The position numbers and the translations under genes were made by a program. 64,000 nt of DNA from GCA-2737725 sp965229355 (GTDB taxonomy: Bacteria; Pseudomonadota; Alphaproteobacteria; Rhodospirillales; Rhodospirillaceae). The notes below the pieces were generated by a model. That model saw only the letters and a program-made list of their open reading frames with translations, was not told where the DNA came from and did no database searches. Below are positions 44,472 to 52,946 of this stretch, piece after piece (the first letter of the stretch is position 1; each line of letters starts with the position of its first letter). The stretch lies in NCBI GenBank assembly GCA_965229355.1, contig OZ245869.1, forward strand, positions 4,374,224 through 4,438,223, given 5' to 3'.

Positions 44472-46274
44472 ATGGCGATCTCTTTAACGCGCCCAGAACT
44501 GTCAGGAACGTTCGGCGCTGTGACTTCAACACATTGGCTGGCATCAGCAGCCGGGTTTGGCATGCTGGAACGGGGTGGCAATGCCTTTGATGCCGCCGTC
44601 GCGACCGGATTGACCCTTAGCGTGGTTGAACCGCACTTGAACGGATTGGGCGGCGAGTGCCCCGTCATCCTTTATCACGCCAAAACCAAGCGCACGGTCG
44701 TCATCAACGGACAAGGCGTCGCGCCCAAAGCCGCGACCATCGCCAAGTTTCGCGACCTCAATCTCGATCTGGTCCCCGGCACGGGTTTCTTAGCCGCCTG
44801 CGTGCCCTCCACCTTCGATACCTGGATGCACGTACTGCAAACCTACGGCACCATGAGCTTGGCAGACGTGATTGCGCCTGCAATCCATTACGCCAAGACC
44901 GGCTTTCCGCTGCTGCCGTCGATGGTGCGCACGCTGGGGACGGTGAAAGACCTGTTCAATGCAGAATGGAAAACGTCTGCGGCCCAATGGCTGCCGGGCG
45001 GAGAACTGCCGAAGCCCGGCGATTTTCATAAGAACCTCGGCCTCGCAGCTACTTATGCCCGCCTGGCGAAAGAGTCAGAGGCCACCAAAGGCAGCCGCGA
45101 AAAGAAGATCGAAGCCGCTCGTGCAGCATGGTCAGACGGATTTGTTGCCGAAGCCATCGATGCGTTTGTCAGAACACCGGCGATGGATACATCGGGCAAG
45201 CGTCATGCAGGCCTTCTCAATGGCGGCGACCTTTCCAAATGGCGTGCCTGGGAAGAACACCCCGTCACATTCGATTATAGCGGCCTGACAATCGCGAAAT
45301 GCGGGCCGTGGAACCAAGGACCCGTGTTTTTGCAACAACTGGCACTGCTTGCGGGATTTGATCTCGCCAAGATGCCGCTGACGAGTGCGGAGTTCGTTCA
45401 TACGGTCACTGAAGCCGCCAAGTTGGCCTTTGCGGACCGCGAAGCCTATTACGGTGATCCAAATTTCGTGAATGTGCCCCTGTCACAGCTCTTGGATCGC
45501 AATCACAACGACGAACGCCGCAAGCTCATCACCGATAAAGCGTCCTTAGACGAACGCCCCAGCATCATTGACGGGTTTAAGATCATTGCGACGCCGATCA
45601 CGGGCAAAGACGAGAACATTGAAGGTAGCGCATCCAATGGCGCAATGTCCGGCGGGGTCGGAGAACCCACCGTCCGGCGTGATGGCTTCACCAAAGGCGA
45701 TACCGTTCACCTCGATACCGCCGATAAAGACGGCAATATGCTGACGGCCACCCCCAGCGGCGGCTGGTACCAAAGCTCGCCCTATATCCCGGATGTTGGA
45801 TTCTGTTTGGGCACGCGGGCGCAAATGTTCTGGCTGCAAGAAAATCACCCGAGCGCATTGGTGCCAGGCAAGCGGCCACGCACCACCCTCTCGCCGTCCA
45901 TGGCGTTCCGTGATGGCGCACCGTACATGTGTTTTGGCACACCGGGCGGCGACCAGCAGGATCAATGGACGCTGAATGCCTTCCTATATCACGTCCATCA
46001 TGGCCTGAATTTGCAGGAGGCTTTGGAAGCCCCCATGTTCCACACCGATCATCCGCGCGCATCGTTTTATCCACGCGAGCCTAAGCCCGGTTCGCTATCT
46101 ATTGAGGCGCGTTACCCCAAAGAAACGATGGATGACTTAAAACGGCGTGGGCATGTGATCGAGTTGGCACCGGAATGGTCTTTAGGTCGCACCACCGCCA
46201 TCTCCATGAAGGATGGCATTATCCGCGCGGCCGCGAGTCCACGCGGGCAACAAGGTTACGCCGTGGCGCGCTGA
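44472..46274 (+). CDS. Gamma-glutamyltransferase family protein (Ntn hydrolase)
   Basis: 600 residues, full GGT length. N-terminal ASAAGFGMLERGGNAFDAAVA and LNGLGGECPVILY are the family's start; the self-cleavage nucleophile is Thr411 in GDTVHLDTADKDGN, and FGTPGGDQQDQWTLN lies in the small subunit. No signal peptide is visible (MAISLTRPELSGTFG), so unlike classical periplasmic GGT it appears cytoplasmic, like the YwrD-type and cephalosporin-acylase-like branch. It would hydrolyse or transfer an acyl group from a gamma-glutamyl-like substrate. It ends with a 19-bp convergent overlap with the CPBP gene. Confidence 0.88.
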   Translation: MAISLTRPELSGTFGAVTSTHWLASAAGFGMLERGGNAFDAAVATGLTLSVVEPHLNGLGGECPVILYHAKTKRTVVINGQGVAPKAATIAKFRDLNLDLVPGTGFLAACVPSTFDTWMHVLQTYGTMSLADVIAPAIHYAKTGFPLLPSMVRTLGTVKDLFNAEWKTSAAQWLPGGELPKPGDFHKNLGLAATYARLAKESEATKGSREKKIEAARAAWSDGFVAEAIDAFVRTPAMDTSGKRHAGLLNGGDLSKWRAWEEHPVTFDYSGLTIAKCGPWNQGPVFLQQLALLAGFDLAKMPLTSAEFVHTVTEAAKLAFADREAYYGDPNFVNVPLSQLLDRNHNDERRKLITDKASLDERPSIIDGFKIIATPITGKDENIEGSASNGAMSGGVGEPTVRRDGFTKGDTVHLDTADKDGNMLTATPSGGWYQSSPYIPDVGFCLGTRAQMFWLQENHPSALVPGKRPRTTLSPSMAFRDGAPYMCFGTPGGDQQDQWTLNAFLYHVHHGLNLQEALEAPMFHTDHPRASFYPREPKPGSLSIEARYPKETMDDLKRRGHVIELAPEWSLGRTTAISMKDGIIRAAASPRGQQGYAVAR

Positions 46275-47047
46275 GTTTTGGAACGTTCAGCCCACTTCCA
46301 CAGCAACGCAGCCGCAATAATCGTCAGAACCAGGCCGGAATAACCACGTTCCGGGTCCCAGATGTTTGTGTCGGTGATCCCCAACAGCCCTGTCTTCTCG
46401 CCCGCACCGAAGAACGTGTAGACCGAGCCATTCCAGAGACCGTGGCAAAGACTGGGGATGATGATTGAGCCTGAGCGCATGCGTAAGGCTCCCATCGCAA
46501 ACCCAAACGCCGTCGAACCAATCACATACTGCGGCACCTTGCTTAAGGGCTGCGCAAAATCCGGGTCCAGAATTGGCACCATCAAATGCCACAAGCCGAA
46601 CGCAACGCTGGTCCAGATGAGTGTCTTGGTGGGTGAATAACCGGCGCGTTCGCAACTGCCCCACAAGGTGCCGCGAAAAAAGCCATCCTCCATGACCAGT
46701 GTCAGCAAAAAAGTGATCAGAGAGTTCAATGTCAGGCGGCGAAAGGCCGTCATATGCGAATAGTCTTTCAGGTCGATCAAACCCGATGCCCACGCCCCAA
46801 TGGCAACAATGCCCACGATGACAAAAACATACCCGACAGCCGCGACATACGAGGCTCGATCACCGATAACGAAGCCAACTTCACGACGGCTCAGTTTCTG
46901 GCCAAACCAAACAGCCAGCATCAACACAACAAGTGCGATGTTATACGTGGCGCTTTCGCCCGAGACCGCCAATAAAACTGGTGAAAGAATAAGCGCTGCT
47001 GCGGTGGCAGCGAGCGGCCAGACAGCCGCGCGTGATTGAACTGACAT
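46256..47047 (-). CDS. CPBP family intramembrane metalloprotease
   Basis: 263 residues from the ATG at 47047 (GGGG upstream; a TTG two codons earlier is less likely). Seven or so membrane helices. Motifs: EDGFFRGTLW (Glu-x4-Arg with Asp at the second acidic position), the His of FGLWHLMVP, and HGLWNGSV in the last helix. Its partner substrate is unknown. It is unrelated in detail to the CPBP protein near 4 kb and shares no operon with it. The 19-bp overlap with the GGT-like gene at their 3' ends suggests no terminator there. Confidence 0.85.
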   Translation of the reverse strand: MSVQSRAAVWPLAATAAALILSPVLLAVSGESATYNIALVVLMLAVWFGQKLSRREVGFVIGDRASYVAAVGYVFVIVGIVAIGAWASGLIDLKDYSHMTAFRRLTLNSLITFLLTLVMEDGFFRGTLWGSCERAGYSPTKTLIWTSVAFGLWHLMVPILDPDFAQPLSKVPQYVIGSTAFGFAMGALRMRSGSIIIPSLCHGLWNGSVYTFFGAGEKTGLLGITDTNIWDPERGYSGLVLTIIAAALLWKWAERSKTQRATA

Positions 47048-47096
47048 CTCCAATCCCCTTCCCCAAGGAACCGCGATGGTACGCCCAAGATTGCGG

Positions 47097-48272
47097 TTAG
47101 CCCAGAACGCCTTGCGCTTTCAGACCTGCGATAACGGATGGAGTATACCCCAAATTGAGGAGTAATTCGTCGGCGTGTTGATTTAAGGCCGGGCTTTCAA
47201 AAGACAGTTGGGTACTGTCCTCTGCAAACTTGATCGGGTTGCCGACATGGATGCGGCCTTTGGGGTCGGTGACGATCATCTCGCGCGCCTTAGCGTGCGG
47301 AACTTCGAACGCTTCCGCCAAATCCAACACCGGGGCCCACCCCAGATCGAGTTTTGATAGCGCCTCAGTCCATTCCGTCTGCGTGCGTGTTTTGAAAGCC
47401 CCGCGCAAATAATCCTTTACCGGATCTTGCGCCATGCAGTCATCGCGTTTGCACAGTTCAATCAGATCTGGCCTCCCCAAATACGTCAGGAGGTTCTCAG
47501 CGAACTTCGGTTCGCGGCCTGTCAGCACGATGTAGCGGCCATCTTTGGTTTCATAAACGTTATAGAACGCCGCACCGCCGATAGACCGCCCAGTGCGAGT
47601 CTGCGGCGCTTGCTTATCGGCAATCACTGACGCGGAAAGATGCGCGGTGAACGACAACAACGTGTCGTACATGGTGGCATCCACATGATCGCCTTGCCCA
47701 GTGCGCTCTCGCGCATAGAGCGCCATCAACACACCTGCCAGCCCCATCATGGCTGATCCCATATCGGCAGCCGGAATCCCGGGCACCACAGGCTTGCCAT
47801 CACCATTGTCGTTAATCGACAACACGCCGGCCAATGCTTGCGCGCCCATGTCATGTGTCGCCTTCTCGCGCAAAGGCCCTGTTTGACCGAATGCAGACAC
47901 CGAGCAGTAAATGATGCGCGGATTGCGGGCTTTCACATCCTTATAGCCCACGCCTAAGCGCTCCATCACACCAGGGCGGAACGCTTCCACCACAACGTCA
48001 GCTGTTTCGCACAGCTTAAGGAATATCTCTTTGCCTTCGGGATGCTTGAGGTTCAGGCAGAGGCTTTTCTTGCCACGATGCAGATTGCGAAACCAGATAG
48101 ACTGCGGCTGGCCATCGGCACCATCTTCATATGGACCGTAATGCCGCGAGGGCTCACCGCCCGGTGGCTCGATACGGATCACCTCAGCGCCATGATCGGC
48201 CAGCATCAGCGTGAGATGCGGGCCCGGCAGATACATGCTGAGGTCGATAACGCGCAAGCCCGACAGTTTCAT
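47097..48272 (-). CDS. CaiB/BaiF family (family III) CoA-transferase
   Basis: 391 residues. The N-terminal GLRVIDLSMYLPGPHLTLMLADHGAEVIRIEPP is the CoA-binding Rossmann part; the catalytic Asp is Asp141 in ATHDMGAQALAG. LHRGKKSLCLNLKHPEG and RPGVMERLGVGY are also standard. It moves CoA between carboxylic acids via an aspartyl-CoA anhydride, without ATP. It is the third gene of an acyl-CoA dehydrogenase/CoA-transferase operon, 4 bp after a second, different CoA-transferase. The acid is unknown; alpha-methylacyl-CoA racemases share the fold but usually have a His/Asp pair at other positions. Confidence 0.9.
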   Translation of the reverse strand: MKLSGLRVIDLSMYLPGPHLTLMLADHGAEVIRIEPPGGEPSRHYGPYEDGADGQPQSIWFRNLHRGKKSLCLNLKHPEGKEIFLKLCETADVVVEAFRPGVMERLGVGYKDVKARNPRIIYCSVSAFGQTGPLREKATHDMGAQALAGVLSINDNGDGKPVVPGIPAADMGSAMMGLAGVLMALYARERTGQGDHVDATMYDTLLSFTAHLSASVIADKQAPQTRTGRSIGGAAFYNVYETKDGRYIVLTGREPKFAENLLTYLGRPDLIELCKRDDCMAQDPVKDYLRGAFKTRTQTEWTEALSKLDLGWAPVLDLAEAFEVPHAKAREMIVTDPKGRIHVGNPIKFAEDSTQLSFESPALNQHADELLLNLGYTPSVIAGLKAQGVLG

Positions 48273-48276
48273 GGCG

Positions 48277-49476
48277 CTAAATCACCTTTGCTGTGCGGAA
48301 AACCGCAATGTCAGCAGTGGTAAATCCAAACTCAGTCAGCACCGCATCAGTATCCTGCCCCAGTTTGGGCGCATGTTTGCTTTGCATACGCGCGCCATCC
48401 AATTTCACAGGGTTGGTCAACGCGCGCATGTCGGGCTGATCTGGGTGTGGCACATGCTGCACCATGCCGGTTTCGTTCAGGAAAGGATTATCCAGCGCCT
48501 CAGCGATGCTATTGACCGGCCCCACAGGCAAGCGTCCTTTAAACACCTCAACCCATTCCGCTGTGGTTTTGGTGGAGAATGCATCATCAAGGATTTGGGT
48601 TAGGGCATCGCGATTCTTCAGGCGTGCTTCCATATCCTTGAAGCGCTCATCTGTTGCCAGCTGCGGCATCCGCAAACCTTCAATCAAGATGTCCCAGAAC
48701 TTCGGGCTTTGAGCCATGACGAACAGCCAGCCGTCTTTGGTCTTCTGCAATTGGCTTGGGGTGACGGACGCATGCGCACCGCGCGGCACCTGCCCCGTTG
48801 TCCAACCCGTGTTTAAATACCAGTGGCCCATGTACGTCAGTTGATGCAGCGCCAAATCCATCAGGCTTAAATCTACATCACGCCCCGGCGCATCCGATGT
48901 TTTGCAGGCCAACATCGCGGCTGTCACAGCGTACGCCATCATCGTGCCGGTCATGAAATCGACCATCGACACACTGAGACGCACTGGTGGCCCGCCGGGC
49001 TCGCCGGTTACCGACATAAATCCGGCCTCGGCTTGCATTAAGAAATCATAGCCCGGCCAATCCGCACGCGACGTATCACGCCCGTAGGCCGAGATATGCC
49101 CGCAAACGATTTTGGGATTGGTGCTTTTCAAACTTTCGTAATCTAGGCCCAACTTGGCAGGCTGATTGCCGCGCATATTGCCCACCAGTGCATCTGCTCT
49201 GGTAACCAATTTGTGCAAAATCGCGCGGCCTTGTTCCGTTTTCAAATCCAAGGTCAGGCTGCGTTTGTTCAAGTTCAGCGACTGATAATAAAGACTATCG
49301 TGGTCGCCCAAAAAATAAGGCCCTGTATCGCGCGCGAAATCGCCGCCCGTATTTGGGTTCTCGATCTTGATGACGTCGGCACCCATGTCGGCCATGATCA
49401 TGGTGCAATAAGGTGCGGCCCCATACTGATCAAAACTGAGAACGCGCACCCCTTTCAGCGGCAACGGCTTCGACAT
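48277..49476 (-). CDS. CaiB/BaiF family (family III) CoA-transferase
   Basis: 399 residues from the ATG at 49476, one base after the acyl-CoA dehydrogenase stop (TAA-C-ATG). LKGVRVLSFDQYGAAPYCTM starts the fold and the catalytic Asp144 lies in WPGYDFLMQAEAGFM. MVDFMTGTMMAYAVTAAML forms the middle. It differs clearly from the next gene's product (for example GAAPYCTMIMADMGADVIK versus GPHLTLMLADHGAEVIR), so the two probably handle different acids or form a heteromer. Coupling to the dehydrogenase suggests it provides that enzyme's CoA ester. Confidence 0.9.
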   Translation of the reverse strand: MSKPLPLKGVRVLSFDQYGAAPYCTMIMADMGADVIKIENPNTGGDFARDTGPYFLGDHDSLYYQSLNLNKRSLTLDLKTEQGRAILHKLVTRADALVGNMRGNQPAKLGLDYESLKSTNPKIVCGHISAYGRDTSRADWPGYDFLMQAEAGFMSVTGEPGGPPVRLSVSMVDFMTGTMMAYAVTAAMLACKTSDAPGRDVDLSLMDLALHQLTYMGHWYLNTGWTTGQVPRGAHASVTPSQLQKTKDGWLFVMAQSPKFWDILIEGLRMPQLATDERFKDMEARLKNRDALTQILDDAFSTKTTAEWVEVFKGRLPVGPVNSIAEALDNPFLNETGMVQHVPHPDQPDMRALTNPVKLDGARMQSKHAPKLGQDTDAVLTEFGFTTADIAVFRTAKVI

Positions 49477-49477
49477 G

Positions 49478-50641
49478 TTAAATCGGGTTCCGTTCAATCA
49501 GTTGACGCGCAATGATGATGCGTTGCATTTCGTTGGTGCCCTCACCAATCGTCATCAGCGGCGCATCGCGGTAAAGGCGCTCCACCACAAATTCTTTCGA
49601 GTACCCGTAGCCGCCGTGAATGCGCATGGCTTCCAGCGAATTTTCTACTGCTGTTTCCGAGGCAAAGAATTTCGCCATGCCCGCTTCCATATCGCAGCGC
49701 TGACCGGCGTCATAAGCTTTGGCTGCACTTTCCACCAACAAGCGTGCGGCTTCGCACTTGGTGGCCATCTCAGCCAGTTTCAACTGTATGGCTTGATGTT
49801 CATGGATCAGCTTGCCGAACGTCTTGCGTTGCTGGCTGTATTTAATGGATTCTTTGAGCGCACGGTTCGCAATGCCGACACCGCGCGCTGCGACATTGAT
49901 ACGGCCCAACTCTAATCCACCGACAGCGTGATAAAAGCCCTTGCCCTCTTCGCCGCCAATCAGGTTTTCAGCAGGCACTTTGTAGTCTTCAAAAATCAGT
50001 TCAGCTGAATCAATGCCGTGATAGCCCAACTTCTCGAGCTTGCGCGACACCGTGAACCCGGGCGCTTTCTCGGCAATTAACATGCTCATGCCTTTGCGCG
50101 GCGGATCGGCTGTGGTGTTTGTTTTCACCAACAAAGCAAAGATTTGACCGTGATGGCCGTTGGTAATCCACGTCTTGGTACCATTGACGAGATAATGATC
50201 GCCTTTGTGCTCGGCCTTTGTGCGGATGGCCTGCAAGTCTGTGCCTGCATCTGGCTCTGTCAGCGCCGTACCACCACGGAGTTCACCTGATGTGAGACGC
50301 GGCAGATATCTTTTCTTTTGTTCAAGCGTGCCAAACTTCTCAATCGCTTTGGCCAGCATCAAATGCGAGTTGAAAATGCCCGTGAGTGACATCCATGATT
50401 CAGAAATCATGGTCACGACCTTTGCATACGTGCTCGCCGATAAACCCAAGCCGCCCCATTCCGGCGCGATAGTTGCACCGAACAAGCCAAGCTCTTTCAT
50501 CTGTTCGACCATGGCTTGCGGATATTCGTCGTCGTGCTCCATGCGCATGGCATAGGGCTCCACATCGCGCGCAATCCACTTCGCGATTGAGTCTAAAATC
50601 AGCTGTTCATCGCTGGATGAATCGGTGGCGGGCGGGGTCAT
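49478..50641 (-). CDS. Acyl-CoA dehydrogenase
   Basis: 387 residues from the ATG at 50641, preceded by TGAGGTG; the frame extends to 50758 but that stretch is not acyl-CoA-dehydrogenase-like. FAD and substrate blocks are ALTEPDAGTDLQAIRTKA, TKTWITNGHHG, RKTFGKLIHEHQAIQLKLA and ESLEAMRIHGGYGYSKE, and the catalytic Glu region is IGEGTNEMQRIIIARQL. It introduces a trans-2 double bond in an acyl-CoA and passes electrons to ETF. First of three coupled catabolic genes with the CoA-transferases. Confidence 0.93.
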   Translation of the reverse strand: MTPPATDSSSDEQLILDSIAKWIARDVEPYAMRMEHDDEYPQAMVEQMKELGLFGATIAPEWGGLGLSASTYAKVVTMISESWMSLTGIFNSHLMLAKAIEKFGTLEQKKRYLPRLTSGELRGGTALTEPDAGTDLQAIRTKAEHKGDHYLVNGTKTWITNGHHGQIFALLVKTNTTADPPRKGMSMLIAEKAPGFTVSRKLEKLGYHGIDSAELIFEDYKVPAENLIGGEEGKGFYHAVGGLELGRINVAARGVGIANRALKESIKYSQQRKTFGKLIHEHQAIQLKLAEMATKCEAARLLVESAAKAYDAGQRCDMEAGMAKFFASETAVENSLEAMRIHGGYGYSKEFVVERLYRDAPLMTIGEGTNEMQRIIIARQLIERNPI

Positions 50642-50765
50642 CGGCACCTCAATTTTCGTATCAAAAACAGGCTCAACCCTGTGACCATGCCGGGGTTTGG
50701 CCCAGCCCGCAACCCCTCGGAAAATAAAGAGAAATTTGGCCTTTTTAGGCCTGTTCACGATGTGT

Positions 50766-51452
50766 CTATTGCGCGGCTTGAGCTGGCGCCATGGATTTGA
50801 GTTCTGCGATGGTTTCCTGCGTTGTCAGCACGCGCCCCCACAACCGCAAAAACATTTCCTCGAACGCGTTTTGCATTTTGTCTGAACACGTGCCCGTGGC
50901 GTCAGACACCAAGACAACACCATAACCTTTGTCGGCCGCTTCCATCGCCGTCATACCGACACAGTTATTGGTCGACACGCCCGTCACAACAAGCTCGCTG
51001 ATGCCCAGCGTACGCAAATGTTGGTCGAGTGCTGTGGATGCGAATGCACCAATTGTTGTTTTGTTAATTACCGTTTCATGCGGCATTGGTTTTAACGCGT
51101 TGACAATCTCATGCTCAGGCTCGCCCACTTTATTTCTGGTCGCCATGACGATGCCCCGAATGTGTCGCGCCATATCAGAATAATCCGCGCGTTCTGATCC
51201 GTACGTCACATAAATCACCGGCGCATTGACGGCTCTGAAATAGGCGAGAAGTTTTTGTGTGTTGGGGATCACAGCCGCGTTGATGCGATCAAAACGGTAA
51301 CGTGATTCCTCTAAGCGGCCTTGTGAGCGCAAGAAATTCGCCAAGCCATGCTCTAAACTGCCTGTCGCATTTTGCATGTCGACAACCAGCAGCGCGGTCG
51401 TCGTCGGGTTCAGGGCAAAACGATATGAAAATTCGTTGATGTAGTTCGACAT
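50766..51452 (-). CDS. Isochorismatase-family cysteine hydrolase
   Basis: 228 residues from the ATG at 51452 (GAGGG upstream; a GTG one codon earlier also fits). The catalytic triad is Asp25 (LLVVDMQN), Lys131 (VINKTTIGAF) and Cys164 (STNNCVGMTA), as in cysteine hydrolases of the isochorismatase superfamily: nicotinamidase, N-carbamoylsarcosine amidase and ureidoacrylate-like amidases. It would release ammonia or a carbamoyl group from an amide. It lies 125 bp upstream of the acyl-CoA dehydrogenase and 31 bp after the alpha/beta hydrolase, probably in one transcript. Confidence 0.9.
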   Translation of the reverse strand: MSNYINEFSYRFALNPTTTALLVVDMQNATGSLEHGLANFLRSQGRLEESRYRFDRINAAVIPNTQKLLAYFRAVNAPVIYVTYGSERADYSDMARHIRGIVMATRNKVGEPEHEIVNALKPMPHETVINKTTIGAFASTALDQHLRTLGISELVVTGVSTNNCVGMTAMEAADKGYGVVLVSDATGTCSDKMQNAFEEMFLRLWGRVLTTQETIAELKSMAPAQAAQ

Positions 51453-51482
51453 CACGCCCTCACTGAATGAATTAAAGTGTTA

Positions 51483-52445
51483 TCAGGCTGGCAACTTTCC
51501 AAACTTCAAGCGCAATAAAAACCCGATCTGGCGGAAAGCCCGCTTTAAACTTTCGCCCAGGCTTAATGAACTTGGTAACCGGTCCAAGAAATCATCGACA
51601 GCCCTCATAGCGTCAGGTTCATCGAAATAGGGCGTATGGCCGCGATTGGCGACGGTACACTGTTCCAAGTGCGGCAAACGCTCTTTCATCTGTTGGAACG
51701 TTTGGGGCGACAGCACATCCGAAATCGCGCCACGCAATGCCAACACTGGAATATCGGTCAGTTGCAGGAAAAACGGCCACAGGCTCGTCGCAGCCGCGCC
51801 CGCTTGCGCAGCTTGGCCAAAAGGTTTGGCGATATTCAAATCGTAGTCGTGTTTGATGCTGCCATCCGGTGCCGTCGTGAAGCGACGACGCGCCATTTTC
51901 AACCAATCCGCATGCTGCCAATCTGGATAAATCTTACCATCCAAATCCAACAGCGCTTTGGCCGCATCATCCCAGGTTGGGCCTGAGTATCCACGCGCGA
52001 CAAAGTTAGCGATGCGCGTCAGCCCCGAGGTATCAATTTCTGGGCCGATATCATTCATCACAACGCCGAGCAGACGGCGTGGCATCACGGCCGCCAACGC
52101 CACCGAGACAATGCCCCCTAAGGATGTGCCGATGAATGCCACCTGTTTCAGTTGGAACGCATCCAACAACGCGATTACATCGCGCACGTAAACCGGCGGC
52201 TGATAGCTCATTGGATCTTTGGCGTATTCGGATTTACCACGCCCGCGCAACTCAACGCACAGCACGCGGTATTTTTGCGCCAGATGCGGCGCCAGTTCGT
52301 CAAAGTCACGGGAATTGCGGGTTAAGCCCGGCACACAAATCACCGTCAGCCGTGGTGAAGCCGGTCCAGGGTAATCGCGCACGAAGAGCTTCAGGCCATC
52401 CGGCGATGTATAGGTTTTTTCTAAGTAAGTCCCCGCATCAACCAT
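51483..52445 (-). CDS. Alpha/beta hydrolase
   Basis: 320 residues. Oxyanion segment VICVPGLTRNSRDF, nucleophile Ser108 in GTSLGG, Asp in RGAISDVLS (about 250) and His in ANRGHTPY (about 279). CVELRGRGKSEY is the usual strand-4 text. No signal peptide. Substrate unknown; esterases, lactonases and C-C hydrolases look alike. It is the first gene of the minus-strand run leading to the isochorismatase-like hydrolase and acyl-CoA genes; a hydrolase followed by an amidase and CoA-transferases would fit stepwise breakdown of an ester- or amide-containing compound. Confidence 0.9.
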   Translation of the reverse strand: MVDAGTYLEKTYTSPDGLKLFVRDYPGPASPRLTVICVPGLTRNSRDFDELAPHLAQKYRVLCVELRGRGKSEYAKDPMSYQPPVYVRDVIALLDAFQLKQVAFIGTSLGGIVSVALAAVMPRRLLGVVMNDIGPEIDTSGLTRIANFVARGYSGPTWDDAAKALLDLDGKIYPDWQHADWLKMARRRFTTAPDGSIKHDYDLNIAKPFGQAAQAGAAATSLWPFFLQLTDIPVLALRGAISDVLSPQTFQQMKERLPHLEQCTVANRGHTPYFDEPDAMRAVDDFLDRLPSSLSLGESLKRAFRQIGFLLRLKFGKLPA

Positions 52446-52548
52446 AAATGCCCACGTCCCAAAATATGGCGCCCTAAACTCTTCTGGCGCAACGATAACG
52501 GGGCAAAATTACGAGGGCAATGTCAGTCCAGGCGGACTAAAACGAGCC

Positions 52549-52719
52549 TTAGCCCAGCGCGAAGTATACTTCGGCCAGTTCTTCCGCTGCGATTTCCGGG
52601 TCATTGCTGTTGGCAGCAGCCGGTAAATCGAGCCCCTGAGCATCCTGCAAACGCACATCTTCGTTGCCGTTTTGCACGGCTGCGGCGGGCGAATCAGGGG
52701 TGTTCAGGTCTTTGCTCAT
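52549..52719 (-). CDS. Small acidic hypothetical protein
   Basis: 56 residues from the ATG at 52719 (the frame is open to 52866). MSKDLNTPDSPAAAVQNG is followed by an Ala/Glu/Asp-rich tail ending EIAAEELAEVYFALG, which could be a short amphipathic helix. No family recognised, no signal peptide and no clear Shine-Dalgarno sequence. It lies between the alpha/beta hydrolase and the cysteine-synthase-like gene on the opposite strand. It may be spurious. Confidence 0.35.
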   Translation of the reverse strand: MSKDLNTPDSPAAAVQNGNEDVRLQDAQGLDLPAAANSNDPEIAAEELAEVYFALG

Positions 52720-52823
52720 GGGCAAATCAATACGCTTCAAGGCCCCTTTTTGAGGTGTTTGTTTCGCCCAAAAGCTGAAATATTGTGAATTCGTAGAAAA
52801 TTTGTCTGCCTGGCCTGGGGGTA

Positions 52824-52854
52824 GGAAAGATCCTTCCCCTGGGGCGATCTTTCC
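52824..52854. repeat. 9-bp-arm inverted repeat upstream of the cysteine-synthase-like gene
   Basis: Perfect arms GGAAAGATC (52824-52832) and GATCTTTCC (52846-52854) around CTTCCCCTGGGGC, whose own CCCC and GGGG could pair partly. It lies 92 bp before the GTG at 52947 and 105 bp before the small acidic ORF on the other strand. No T-run. Candidate operator or RNA hairpin in a leader. Confidence 0.5.
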
Positions 52855-52946
52855 CAGATCAGCCAAAAATCCCGACTGTTAGGGTCGGTTTTCCTGTCCG
52901 ATGGTGCGCTCAAGTGAGGGGGCCCATCAGATTTAGGAGACGATCC

